Shown one piece after another: positions 22,488-33,980 of a DNA stretch of 64,000 bases. Every line of letters begins with the position of its first letter. The first letter of the stretch is position 1. The DNA is from Blakeslea trispora (Eukaryota > Mucoromycota > Mucoromycetes > Mucorales > Choanephoraceae). The translations under genes were made by a program, and so were the position numbers. The notes beneath the pieces are model-generated. The model had not been told where the DNA came from. It saw only the letters and a list, made by a program, of their open reading frames with translations, and made no database searches. The DNA is taken from NCBI GenBank assembly GCA_025331445.1, contig JAIWNE010000079.1, forward strand, positions 85,749 through 149,748. Direction: 5' to 3'.

Positions 22488-25182
22488 ATGTCACTCACAG
22501 ACCAGACTATATCCACAATATCGCTATTCAAAAGCATGCTTGTTTCAAATGACAAGGAAGCTTCAGCCGATATCACAAGAACATTCACTGGAGTCTTCTT
22601 AATTGTCTACACTATTGTGCTCATCACCAGTGGTTACTTGTTTTTGATATTCATTGCTATTGGTTTTGTGCTGAGTGCTCTCTATTTCAACAACAGAGAT
22701 GGTTCTTTTAGGATAGAGCCTTATGAACGTCATTTGTCATATAAAGAACAAACGCTAGAGCAGGCAAGTACAATAGCCTAAGAAAATAAAAACAGCGTCT
22801 TACAGCTACTGTTTGTATAGTTTAGTAACAGTCCAAATCCACCTAAAGAGGTTCAACTCTATTATCCACCATTAACAGCAGTCGTCAATCAATTGTTGGA
22901 CTATGTAATGCGTGACTTTGTTTCTAGTTGGTGGTCAAAATTAAATGAATACAACGACACCTCATTTGAAAGACTTGCCAGAGAAAGAATGAATATAGCA
23001 GCACTCAATATTCAAAAGATCCTGCTAAATCAAGAAAGAAACGATATTGTCATGTCAACAGTGTATGGCTTAGCAAATACATTAATTATTCATATGGTAA
23101 GTGCCCCGATTAAATAAATAATGATTATTCATTCAAATCATGCAGAGAGAATGTCGAGCCTTTGAAGAATCAGAATTGCCTATAACTGACTTTGTCATCA
23201 GCAATCCTCAGTCACCCTTTTCCCAGTTACTTTCAAGAGAGGAACAACACAAGCAATTACGCAGCCTGAGTCAATTGCTCATCAAGCGCACATTGCCTGC
23301 TGCAGATCGAGAATCATTAATACTCACTACGCTAGTCAAAGAACTCTTGACCAACTTTGTCTTTGAAAATGTTGTCAGTAGTATAAGCAATCCTGATTTC
23401 CTAAATCAACAAATTGTAGAATTCCTTTCGAATAAGGATACTCAACACGTCCTTTCGTCTTCTGTCTCTGCCATTGTTTTGGGAACAACTTCAGCTAACC
23501 ATAGTGATGATGACTTGTTGGCTTATGATGGCTCCCTAAAGTTAGCTAACGATAGTCCTGATACGCCCAGAAAAGACGCTAAATTCACTGTACAGCCTTA
23601 CCAAGTCACTCCCCCAAGCTCACCAGAAAGACATGCAAAGCCAACGCCTATCAACACCTCTCAATCCCCTACATCTTCCTTACATTCATCCTCTTCAAAA
23701 ACAGAAACAACCATGCTTGCATCACTACAATCTCCACCTCCACCACCTTCCTCCACTTCTCCTAATGACCCCCCTCAAATGATGTTTCCACCTCATTCTG
23801 TCAACTTTACTGTCATGGACATATCACCGCCTCAGGCCAATGAGCAATCGCCTGATAAAAATGAATTGATCTACATTATTCAAATTGAGCGACCCGCCAT
23901 GGAAGACCAGGCAGGTGCAGAAGGTGGTGGTTACGTCATTACAAGAACCTATGCAGATTTTGAGAGTTTCCATGTCATCCTATTCGCCAAACATCCAAAG
24001 CGTATGTCCAAGCTCCAGCTTAAACTTCCTCTAGAGACTGTCACCAAGTTCTGGCTAAAGAAGAGTGCAACACAACAAAAAACAAAGTCAGTATTAGAAA
24101 CAGCTGCACCAAATCTCCAATGGTATTTAGACACGGTAGTACAGGATGAAGAATTGGGCACAGATCCATTGATTTTACCTTTCTTGCGTAAAGAGACAAG
24201 ATCGGAGATTGCAGCAAGTGGAAATGCCATGTCTTTTGCAGAAGAATTTCAAAATGAAGTGTCTAGCTCGCTTGCCCTGATTGAGGCATCCACGACCACT
24301 CAGCCTAGTCGATCTAGATCTCTGTTTTCTCGTGGCAACAACCATGTCAACACGCATCACGGCAGCAGTCACTCGCTTAACGTGCCATCCACTTTTTACC
24401 CAACACATAAAGCTGAAGGAAGCAAATCAGACGAAAAACAAAATACAGAAGAATCAGCCAACAAATGGTTTAGTTCAAGAACCACAAAGTCAAGGCAAGG
24501 CTCTTTTTCGAGTTCCCATAGCAACCTATCGAGGGACAGTGCCATCATCACCAAGGACGAACACACAGAAGATGAAGCCTACAGGAAACTCTCGGGCTCA
24601 ACCTATTCTTTAGAATCACAAGAGACTGAGCATGTCAGCATTAAAAACAACGAAGCCAATCCCAGTATGACTCTTCACAACAAGGCACTCTCGCCCATGG
24701 ACGTAGAGCTCTTGATCGAAACAACATACGCTTTAGTCGTTGAAATATTCAATCTGACAACCTCCAACAACAAGGCTTGGATGCGACGTTCAATTCTAAA
24801 TCTTTTACGAGAGATTGTTAGACGCTCTTATGCTACTTTTATCTCGGAGCAATATAACGATTTTGTCAATCAATACATGTCTCCAGATGCTATCGTCAAC
24901 AGACTCAATCAGCTAGGCGAACAATTCTGGCCAGAAGGAAAATGGGCCTTGAATGAGAAAGAGCAATCGAAACGGACCGATGAAGATAAAGAGAAAACAA
25001 AGCAACTTGCCCGGACACTCATGATGAACGAAATGATTCCCAGTACAGTCAGGCAATTGATTGGAGATCAGAACTGTATGACTGCTATGGATCGAATGTG
25101 GGCTCGAATCCAGGACCCTGATCTCAACCGAGTGCTTATCTTACAGGTGCTAGAAAGGGTTACAAAGCCAATTTTGGGCTAA
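22488..25182 (+). CDS. PXA-PX-Nexin_C sorting nexin with N-terminal membrane segments (Mdm1/SNX19-like)
   Basis: Three exons: 22488-22763, 22821-23096, 23146-25182, 862 aa. Intron 1 is GC-AG (CAG/GCAAGT); no GT donor gives an open frame. Two hydrophobic segments (about 40-77) precede a PXA domain (about 95-270; VVNQLLDYVMRDFVSSWW, RMNIAALNIQKILL, HKQLRSLSQLLIKRTLP). A Ser/Pro-rich linker leads to a PX phosphoinositide-binding domain (about 405-530, YVITRTYADFESFHVILFAKH then LKLPLE). A second Ser-rich linker leads to a Nexin_C domain (about 700-850, WMRRSILNLLREIVRRSY). There is no RGS domain, which is closer to SNX19 than to SNX13/25. Family members tether the ER to vacuole/endosome/lipid droplets. 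Confidence 0.93.
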
Positions 25183-26459
25183 AGCTTCCTTCTTTTACAG
25201 TTTATTCAAAAAAATAAAATATTTTATGCTACAGTTGCGGAGATGATATCATGTCAAAAAGGCAAATGCCTTTAGATCTTTACATTTACTTTTAAATGTA
25301 TCCTCTCGAGGCTATAAGCAATAGATATGACTCGTTAAATTTATTGCTTGAAAACTCTACTCATCCTTTAGTCTATGTGCTTATTTGTGGGTACTAGTGA
25401 AACAAGTTTTCCCTATTCTTGGTAATAGTTTAAAACAAAAGAATTCATACAATTTTAGTATAGCGACAATACAAGCAACTACAGTGATTGGTTTGATTTT
25501 GAATTTTTGACTTTCAATTGTGCTATTTTCGTTTTTTTTTAAGGTAACAAATGAAAAAGATGCATTTAAGACAAGACTTGGATCATAACACAACCAATAA
25601 CGGGTTTTCTCTTTGTATTGTCAAGTACCACTTTATCGGATATGAGTGGCTTTTTAACCAACTATATGACACAACAACCAAAAAGAAATAGAGGGAGAAA
25701 ACCATCACTTGGTCTTAAACTCGACTCCAAAAAAACCAATCAAGTCTGCTATTTCTAACTTGTTCTGCCTTCAGCCATTTGACATGTGACTATTCTTTTT
25801 CTTTATCGATCTCTATCAACAGCAAGAGTGAAAGAAGAGAAAGGAACACTTGTGCTGATTTACAACGACAAGACAGTATAAAAAGTTATACTAGTATGTA
25901 GTAACATGTTTCAAAAAAGAGTATGGCTTATTGTACAAGATCTTTGCTGATTCAGTTTGAATAAAAACGTCTTTAAGCTTCATTCGTTTACTTTTTGCCT
26001 GTAAGCAATTTAGTCAACCAAAAAAAAAAGTATGAATGGTGATGGATCATGAAGAGAGAAAAAAAAAAGACAAACTAATACATATTGTTGTTTCTGTTGC
26101 TGCTGCTTCTTTTATATTCCTTGAAAAAAAAAGCGACTTGTAAGCATCTACGAATGACATTTGTATTTTTTGCCAAATTAAAAAAAGAATCTACCAATGT
26201 TGATGCATATCAGTTCAATCTCCGTCATAATTTATTGATCAAAGTTTGCTTGAATAGGATGATAATCAGTCCAAAAGAAGTATTTAACCACCGATGCTAA
26301 TCCTGATGCTGTGACTTTGAGAAGATCATGATAATCAGTTTTGATGGATAGATTTTACATTTGGAATCGCATTATATAAATGATGCCAATCAAAACATAT
26401 CGTTTTTCTTTTTCTTTCTCAACCCATCTTCTCTCAAATTAACTTTTGTTACTTGCACT
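25183..26459. other. Intergenic, upstream of homocitrate synthase
   Basis: There is no supported gene. AGTATAAAAAGTTATA at about 25876-25890 is a TATA-like box, about 580 bp before the ATG and possibly too far to be the main one. Repeated GATAATCAGT (26262 and 26329) may be a regulatory duplication. Confidence 0.4.
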
Positions 26460-27970
26460 ATGTCACAAAACGGTCTTCAAGCTAACGGCAATGCCAGCCC
26501 CAAGGAAGTCACCTCTCCTTATATGTCAAATGAGCCCAACTCTAACGTTGCCAACTTTAAGATTATTGAATCTACACTCAGAGGTAAAATACAGCTTGTG
26601 GTAATTCAATTGCTTTTTGCAACACTTTATAACTCATGTCAATCTATATTAGAGGGTGAACAGTTTGCAAATGCCTTTTTCTCAACTGAAAAGAAGATTG
26701 GTAAGATACAACATATGAAAGATGAGGGTGATAGAACAGCAGTCATCTAATACAACGGTTTCAAATAGAAATTGCTAAAGCACTTGATGCTGTCGGTGTT
26801 GACTATCTCGAATTGACTTCACCTGCTGCTTCTGAACAATCTCGAAACGATTGTACTGCTATTGCCAATCTTGGTTTGAAGGCCAAGATTTTAACTCACG
26901 TCCGTTGTCATATGGATGATGCCAAATTGGCTATTGATACTGGTGTCGACGGTCTCGATGTTGTTATCGGTACCTCTAGTTTCCTTCGTGAGTTCTCCCA
27001 TGGAAAGGATATGGATTACATTACCAAGCAAGCTATCGAAGTCATCACATACATCAAGAGCAAAGGTCTCGAAGTTCGTTTCTCCACAGAAGACTCATTC
27101 CGTTCTGACCTTGTTGATCTCTTGAGTATTTACAAAGCCGTAGACAAGATTGGTGTTAACCGTGTAGGTATTGCTGATACAGTTGGCTGCGCAAACCCTC
27201 GTCAAGTATATGAGCTTGTCAAGACCTTAAGAAGCGTTGTCAGTTGCGATATTGAATGCCACTTCCACAATGATACTGGTTGTGCTATTGCTAATGCTTA
27301 TGCTGCTTTGGAAGCTGGTGCTACTCATATTGATACATCTGTGCTTGGTATTGGTGAACGTAACGGTATTACTCCCTTGGGTGGTTTGTTGGCTAGAATG
27401 TACACTGGTGACAAAGATTATGTCAAGAACAAGTATGACTTGACCAAGATTCGTGAAGTTGAAAACATTGTTGCTGATGCTGTAGAAGTCACTGTTCCAT
27501 TCAACAATTACATTACTGGTTATTGTGCTTTCACTCACAAGGCTGGTATTCATGCTAAAGCTATCTTGAATAACCCTTCTACCTATGAAATTCTAAACCC
27601 TCATGACTTTGGTATGACTCGTTATGTTAGTATTGGTCATCGCTTGACTGGTTGGAATGCTGTAAAGAACCGCGTTGAGCAACTTGACTTGGGATTAACA
27701 GACGAAGATGCCAAGGCTGTCACTGCTAAAATTAAAGAACTGGCTGATGTTCGTCCACTTTCATTGGATGATGTTGATGGTAAGTTTTTTCTGGGAAAAG
27801 CAAGAAAAGAAGGGGGGAAGGGGAAAAAAGATACAGATGTACTCATATTTGTTATAGTGTTACTTCGTTCATACCATCAAGCCAAGGTTGATGGCGCACA
27901 TACACATTTCTTAAACAAGATTGAAAACCCTGAACAAATTGCTTCTTATGTTGCTGAAGCTACTGCATAA
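26460..27970 (+). CDS. LYS20/LYS21: Homocitrate synthase
   Basis: Four exons: 26460-26583, 26653-26700, 26769-27779, 27882-27970, 423 aa. It condenses acetyl-CoA and 2-oxoglutarate to homocitrate, the first step of fungal lysine synthesis. The TIM-barrel signature IIESTLREGEQ spans exons 1-2. Glu37 and HFHND (His222, His224) match the Zn ligands of fungal homocitrate synthases (E44/H224/H226 in S. pombe Lys4). [11 protein letters not shown] follows, belonging to the lid region. The C-terminus [12 protein letters not shown] shows no clear organelle signal. Intron 3 (27780-27881) is 102 nt, stop-free and in frame, so retention would insert 34 residues; the spliced form matches the family better. 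Feedback inhibition by lysine is known for the family, not shown here. Confidence 0.95.
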
Positions 27971-30444
27971 GTTACCTGAAAAAAAGAAAAGAAAATCACA
28001 ATACATTAATCATGCATCAGACAATCATTCATATCTAACAAGTGAAACCCCATTTTATTCATACAGTTAGATGTTTCCCTTATATATAGTATTTATTTTG
28101 TACAGTCAGACAAGAAATAAAATAAAATAAAAAGAGTGTTCCATACTCGAATAGAATATAGTCAATGCCCTTCTTTTTTGTTGTTGATTGAAATAAGTAC
28201 AAAAAAAAGTACTCAATTTAGAGTCAATATAAAGGAAATGTTGTATTGAACAAGACGATATACACAACATTAAAAGGTAGTTCATTAACATTTTTGTCTA
28301 TTTATTTTAGGTTTAGTAAAAAAAAAAAAACTCATGGTGTTTTTTTAGGATCCAAGCAATGCAATGTTCTAGAGAATGCTAAGAAATTTGGTTTCGCCAA
28401 TAAACACTGCGTTAATCAAACAAAAAAAAAGGACACTCTTTGCTAAAAAAAAAATGGTGTTTGGCTACATGAAGCATTAGATAGTGCTGTTGATCGTACA
28501 AATGATGGCATTCGATGATACTCATGTAACTCTATTTTTGACATACATTTATGCACTAAGAGAACTCAGGATCAGTCATGTTCTTGTCGTTAGTAAGTCT
28601 GTTTCTTGATAACAGACTACTGTTTTCTTGTATTTGACCTGTATCTGTATCTCCTTTTGTTTTCTCTGATAGATTCAATCCCTCCTATGTGGCTGTTGCT
28701 TTCTTCTTCTCTCTCTTTACAAGCATCAATTCATCATAAAAGCTGATCTCCCGGTAGAAAAGGCGAAAGGGAAGGAATTGGCAAGCTGAAGTGCCTTTGC
28801 AGTTGCTTGCATATCAGTGTTGTCTGAGCCAAACACTCTCTTAAGGGACACTTTTCTCAAAGACAAACTAGACTTTTTTGTTTGAGGGCAGACAGATGAA
28901 AAGAGTTTGAAAGCAAGGAACCAGAATGCTCTTTTTCTCTCGAATCCTCGAATCATATTGTATGAAATACCTCAAAGATCGCAAAATGTGAATATACAAT
29001 ATATGAAAGAAAGATAGGGTCAATTTAGAGTATAGACACTTGTTTTGTATTTATTTTTCCTCTTACACTGTCGATCTAGTGAGGATGTAGTAAGACGCAG
29101 GGAGATGATAGCACCCAAACTAAAAGTTTACGTCCTAAGCATAAATAATATACACAATCCATTGATTGCGTTTACCTTATCCTATTCAAACTTTCCACTT
29201 AGAGAACTATTCAGATTATCGCCAATCATGGATAAATCCTTTTTTTTTTGTAAATGCAAGTATATGATGTACACCTGACAATAATGAAACTTTGAACTTG
29301 TATTAGAGAAAAAGTTTGTTTACAGTACGAATACGTCTCTCTAGAATTGACTTTATTCTCTTTAGCTACCTATCTTACTATCGTCAAGCTAGACAAAACT
29401 AAGCATATAGTGTTTGCAATACAAAGTCTAAGCAGTATTCAACATCAAAAAAAGTTGAAGATCTTTGTCCAATATATCCTTTTCCCTTTATTATTGATAA
29501 AATTAGGAAAAAGAGAAGGAAGAGATGTGGTCGATCAGTTCTTTTGTGCCTATTTATACATTCAAAATGCAAAGGCAAGAGATACATAGCAAACTCATAT
29601 GCCTTCTTGACCAACAGCAATTTGATGAAACGATACTTGTATATTCGCATGGCTTCTTTTTTTTTTATCTTTTTAGTTTTGAACTTGATCCCAATTCTTT
29701 TTCATCAATAAAAAATCCATGGTAACAAAATAAAAAGGTGCCTTTTGGAGACGGTTTAGAGCAACCCATCTCATCAGATATAATTCTTTGATTTAGAGTT
29801 TACTCAGAATGCATATCTTCCTGTTTAACAATAAACCCTACATTTGTATATGCTTTGAGAATTATAGGCTTTGCATAGTAAAGCAGCAAGAACAATGCAC
29901 CATTCTGTTGTACCCCCTTAAATCATATTTATTTTGAAACTCGATCTTTATAAAAAACGTCTCTTCTCTCTCTTTCAAACCATTGTTATATGATCAAAAT
30001 CAAGGGATCAGACATTTTTCTTTCTTTAAGCATTTCCAAGAAGAAATATGAAATAGAAATAAACAACAGTAACGCATTGTTTGAGAAAACTATCAGGACT
30101 CTGCAAATGATGTAAACAAATCCAACTTCAGCTCAATGATTTGATTGAAAACAAAGAAGATTAGACATGGGAACTGCAAAGAATGTAGATGCAACCAGTG
30201 TCTCTTCCTGCTTTTTTTTTTATCTTTCCTGTGTTACTTCCTTTTCTTCATATTTATACAAGCGTTGCAGAGCATGTATATGCACACGACAGCAATAGAA
30301 ATCAAAAAGAAATTGGTATAAAAAGAGTGATAGACTAAAGTAGATCACTTGCTTCTCTTTGATTCTTGCATAAACGAATATTCATTGCTCTTTTTCTTTT
30401 TTTTATTTACTCTTTTTTATTACAACATTTGTAAAACTCAAGCT
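27971..30444. other. Long intergenic region
   Basis: 2.5 kb with only short random ORFs on both strands (longest about 80 codons). It is AT-rich with many homopolymer runs. No tRNA box pattern or repeated unit was noticed. Confidence 0.4.
30317..30327 (+). promoter_or_regulatory. TATA box of first chitin-binding gene
   Basis: TATAAAAAGAG lies 128 bp upstream of the ATG at 30445. The identical 11-mer sits 73 bp upstream of the second chitin-binding gene (31317-31327), which suggests a shared promoter type for the pair. Confidence 0.6.
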
Positions 30445-30774
30445 ATGGGATCCTTTGACCGGTTTTTGCCTTTCACTTTTGTTTTACTCTACATTTTACT
30501 TTCCAGTCAAGCCATTCTGGCTGCCTTCATACCGATGGGTAAGTAAACAAAGTCTATGCCAAAGTCAGTTTTACTTATCTTTGCATTAGAGAATAATGAG
30601 CCCAGTTGCAATCAAGCAGGAATGTTTCCTTACCAATCTGATTGTGAAAAGTATTACCATTGCAATTTGAATGAAAAAGCGACTGTTGGCAGATGTCAGC
30701 CTAGAACTGCATATAGTTCATCAAGAAGATTGTGTGTGGTCAAGAGCTTATCTGATTGTGCAGAAAGATTATAG
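30445..30774 (+). CDS. Small secreted CBM14 (peritrophin-A) chitin-binding protein
   Basis: Two exons: 30445-30538 and 30590-30774, 92 aa. The N-terminus is a signal peptide (LPFTFVLLYILLSSQAILA). The mature part is a single peritrophin-A type domain with six cysteines and the aromatic core: C at the start, SDCEKYYHC, GRC, LC and a final SDC. CBM14 proteins bind chitin; in fungi they can shield wall chitin from host chitinases (Avr4 type) or act in wall assembly. Which applies here is not known. It is followed 0.6 kb downstream by a second gene of the same design, with the same signal-peptide/domain intron position and phase (phase 1), so the pair probably arose by tandem duplication. Confidence 0.85.
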
Positions 30775-31389
30775 TGTATTTCAAACAAGTCTTTTTGGTG
30801 ATATATTGAACTTTAACTAGAGTTACACATTCGATTTGTAACAAATTTAGTACTTGTCTATTGAACATACATACGCATATGTATATATATATATACGCTT
30901 ACACAAAACAAATTTAATGCAAGCTATCAAAATTATAAACATCAACAAATTATTATTATTTTCCAATCATAAAATTTTATAGACAACATCTTCTTTTTTT
31001 TTTGAATTAAGAATATGAAAAGAATATTCTTAATGGCTTCTTGGTTCAAGTATTGTTTGTTAAACTAGTGTTTACAAGGAAGAGAGTACTCTTCGGAATA
31101 AAAAAAAAACCAACATAAATTTACGCCTTTTACTTCATTTTTAAAACAAAGTTCTAAAGTAGTACTTTCTTGGTAGGTATTTAAATTTACATGTTAATTT
31201 CGGACTACAGTTGAGTTGTTTATGCTGTTAGCAACTGAATTCTTCAAACATATGCGGTCTGAATCAATGATGAATTCCATATTAACTTAAGTAAAAATAA
31301 AATAAAATAAAATCGATATAAAAAGAGCAACACAATAAGACAATCAAGGACTTTTGTCTTTCAATTTCTATACATAATTTAAAACAGAA
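30775..31389. other. Spacer between the two chitin-binding genes
   Basis: AT-rich, with a short (TA)n run at about 30880-30893. It includes the TATA box of the downstream gene at 31317-31327. No gene seen. Confidence 0.5.
31317..31327 (+). promoter_or_regulatory. TATA box of second chitin-binding gene
   Basis: TATAAAAAGAG, 73 bp upstream of the ATG at 31390, is identical to the box upstream of the first chitin-binding gene. Confidence 0.6.
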
Positions 31390-31740
31390 ATGCACTTCCT
31401 CCCAATCTTCCTTACGCTTGTGTTCCTCATTGTCAACGTTGTCAGTGCTCGTATGTATAACAGTAGCTTCATCAAAACATAAAGACATGTCATAGCTAAG
31501 TATACCTTGTTATTATTTTCTTTAGACAGACACGATATGTTCTACAAGCTCTGTTTGAAGAACGTTGGATTCAAGCCCACTTTCTTCGTTGGTAACCCTG
31601 CCAACTGTTACAGTTTCTACCGTTGTGATTACTCTAACCAAAAGTTGATTGGTCCTACTAACTGTGCTCCTGGTACTGTCTGGAGCCCTAACAAGATGTT
31701 GTGTGACTATGCCAGTGAACCATGCCGTCACCACAAATAG
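31390..31740 (+). CDS. Small secreted CBM14 chitin-binding protein, second copy
   Basis: Two exons: 31390-31450 and 31526-31740, 91 aa. The signal peptide is MHFLPIFLTLVFLIVNVVSA, then one peritrophin-A domain: LCLKN, NPANCYSFYRCDYS, TNCAPGTVWSP and KMLCDYASEPC. Six cysteines are in CBM14 spacing with the YSFYRC aromatic core. Its codons are more C-ending and more biased than those of the first copy (for example AAGAACGTTGG, GGTCCTACTAAC), which suggests higher expression. The two mature proteins are clearly diverged, so this is an old duplication. Confidence 0.87.
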
Positions 31741-32687
31741 ATGTGATATAATCAACATTTAGATATCCTCAATAAAGTGTCATGAAAGTGATTAAAAAAG
31801 AGCTGCTGTTCTTCCGTCACTGTAACAAAATGGCTTAATTAAGTGATTAGTTATATTTCTCTCTCTTTTTTTTGGGTTCTTGAACATGTAAGAAATAGTT
31901 TTGAATACAGACATAGTAATTTGGCGTGGACAACAGAGTACTAGTTATTTAAGTAAAACATCTTGAAAAGAACTACAAACTTATAAGAGATGTGCATTCG
32001 GCTACTTCTTTATTTAGAAGTCAACTTTATGTTATTTGGGTTAATCTACCAAGTTCTATAAGTAACAATCAAGTATAATGCTTATTGCTGATAGCTCTTG
32101 AACAGTTTGAAAATTGCTATAGTAAGAAAGTGATGAGATGTTTTCTTTTCAAATCTTTCGATTACCTATTGAATTAAAGAAATACATAGTAGGTATCTTG
32201 TTTCTTTACTGTTTGTCTGATCTTTTTATTGTTATAAATCATTGCGATTTAAATTGGTACACAATAAAGCATCGCCCTAAATCGCTAGGATTTCTTCTTG
32301 GTAAAGTCAACTAAATCATTCGCAAATTATCTATGCTAAGGAAGTTTACGGACAATGACTTCAATGTTGCAACTGGTATCAATTCATCCATAAGGTCCCA
32401 TAATTTTTTTTTGTTTTTTTGGGTATTATTTTTCAAGAAAAAAAAATACAAGTCTTTCAAGTGAAAGAGATAGGATAGAATGCTTCAAACAATTAAGTTT
32501 TTCAATCGCATATACGCATAGATCTACTTAATTTATTAGCCGATTGTAACACCAATATATGTGGCTTTTTGAACTGTGCAAGAATATATACTTACACGGT
32601 CACGAAAAGTTTAAAAAAAAATAGTTAAAAAGAAAGAAAAAAAGATAGACAATAAAGTTTTTCTTTCTTTATACGATATATAAGAAA
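31741..32687. other. Intergenic, upstream of nucleolin-like gene
   Basis: AT-rich with no supported gene. TATACGATATATAAG at about 32671-32685 lies directly before the start codon. Confidence 0.4.
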
Positions 32688-33716
32688 ATGGGAAAGTCTG
32701 TTGCTCAAACTAAAGCTGAAAAGAAGATTGAAACTGAAAGCTCAAACGAGTCTTCCAGCGAAGAATCCTCTGAAGAAGAAGTCGAGTCTAAGCAAGAATC
32801 TAACGAGGATGCAGCCTCAGAAAGTGATAATGAAAGTGAATCCTCTGCTGAAGAAGACTCAGACGATGAAGAAATGGAAGAAGGTAACTCAAACAAGCGT
32901 CAACGCTCTGATGATGAAGATGAAGAAGAAGAAGAGCGCCCCAAGAAGGTAGTCAAAGTTGAAGAAGTTACAAAGAAGGCATTTGGTGCTGAAGGATGTA
33001 CTGTCTGGGTTGGCCAACTCAGCTTTGAAGCTACAACTGAGCAAATCAGCGAACACTTTGGTCAATGTGGTGAGGTGACCGCTGTCAGACTTCGTACTGA
33101 TCCAAACACTGGTCGTTCTCGTGGCTTTGCCCACATTGACTTCGCTGAAGCCTCTGGCAAAGAAGCTGCCATGAAGTTGGATGGTTCTGAATTCATGGGT
33201 CGTACTATCAAGGTTGACAATGCCAATGTTGCCACTCCTCGTGGCAAAGACACCAACTTTGGTCCCAAGACAAAGACTGTATTCGTTGCCAACTTGGCTC
33301 ACAGCTTAGATGAAGATAGTGTTCGCCAAGCATTCGAAAAGTTTGGTACTATTGTTGGCGATGTTCGTTTGCCTTACAACAGAGAAACCGGAAAGATCCG
33401 TGGTATTGGTTACATTGAATTTGAAAATGAAGATCAAGCTGAAGCTGCTGTCAAGGGCATGAACGGTGTCAGTATCGAAGGCCGTCCTGTGCGTACCGAT
33501 TTCAGTGGTGATAATGACTCGGAGAGAGTGTCCAACCGTCCTGCTCGTGGTGGATTTGGTGGCCGTGGTGGTGGTCGCGGTGGATTCGGCGGTCGTGGTG
33601 GTAACCGTGGTGGTCGTGGTGGCCGTGGCGGTAACCGTGGCGGCAGTCGTGGTGGATTTGGCGGTAACCGTGGTGGCAACCGTGGTGGTAGCCGTGGTCG
33701 TGGTGGTCGTTTCTAA
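32688..33716 (+). CDS. NSR1: Nucleolin-type RNA-binding protein (Nsr1/Gar2-like)
   Basis: An intronless gene of 342 aa. Residues 10-80 form alternating acidic/Ser tracts of the kind phosphorylated in Nsr1 and gar2. RKR-type basic residues (NKRQRSDDED) follow. Two RRMs come next: the first at about 103-180 has VWVGQLSF (RNP2) and RGFAHIDF (RNP1); the second at about 203-280 has VFVANLAH and RGIGYIEF. The C-terminus is an RGG/GGF domain of about 60 residues. This acidic-RRM-RRM-RGG order is diagnostic of the yeast nucleolin homologues, which act in nucleolar pre-rRNA processing and small-subunit assembly. The long ORFs on other frames are shadows of the repetitive Ser/Glu and RGG coding. Confidence 0.95.
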   Translation: MGKSVAQTKAEKKIETESSNESSSEESSEEEVESKQESNEDAASESDNESESSAEEDSDDEEMEEGNSNKRQRSDDEDEEEEERPKKVVKVEEVTKKAFGAEGCTVWVGQLSFEATTEQISEHFGQCGEVTAVRLRTDPNTGRSRGFAHIDFAEASGKEAAMKLDGSEFMGRTIKVDNANVATPRGKDTNFGPKTKTVFVANLAHSLDEDSVRQAFEKFGTIVGDVRLPYNRETGKIRGIGYIEFENEDQAEAAVKGMNGVSIEGRPVRTDFSGDNDSERVSNRPARGGFGGRGGGRGGFGGRGGNRGGRGGRGGNRGGSRGGFGGNRGGNRGGSRGRGGRF

Positions 33717-33980
33717 GTTATTTGTTTCATATTTTCTTTGCATATCATTGTATCATTTCACTGTAAATTTAATAAAATAGTCTCATTATCATCATGTTAG
33801 TCATTCAAGAAAAAAAGAAATAGAATCTCCCTTACCTACAGTAGTGATACTGAATTGTCTGAGCTTGTTTACATTTATGCATCCACATTATTTTTTTTTA
33901 CAGTCACATATAGACTTTTGTTGATTGAATGTCCTTTTATTTGTTCTTTTTGCTTTTTTCCCCCTCTTCAAGTATACGCT

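Noticed and set aside
28726..28956. 76-codon minus-strand ORF in the 28-30 kb spacer
   Set aside because: Low-complexity basic/hydrophobic composition with no recognisable domain.
33306..33743. Thr-rich and Pro-rich ORFs on the minus strand over the nucleolin-like gene
   Set aside because: These are mirror readings of the repetitive RGG and Ser/Glu coding on the plus strand.
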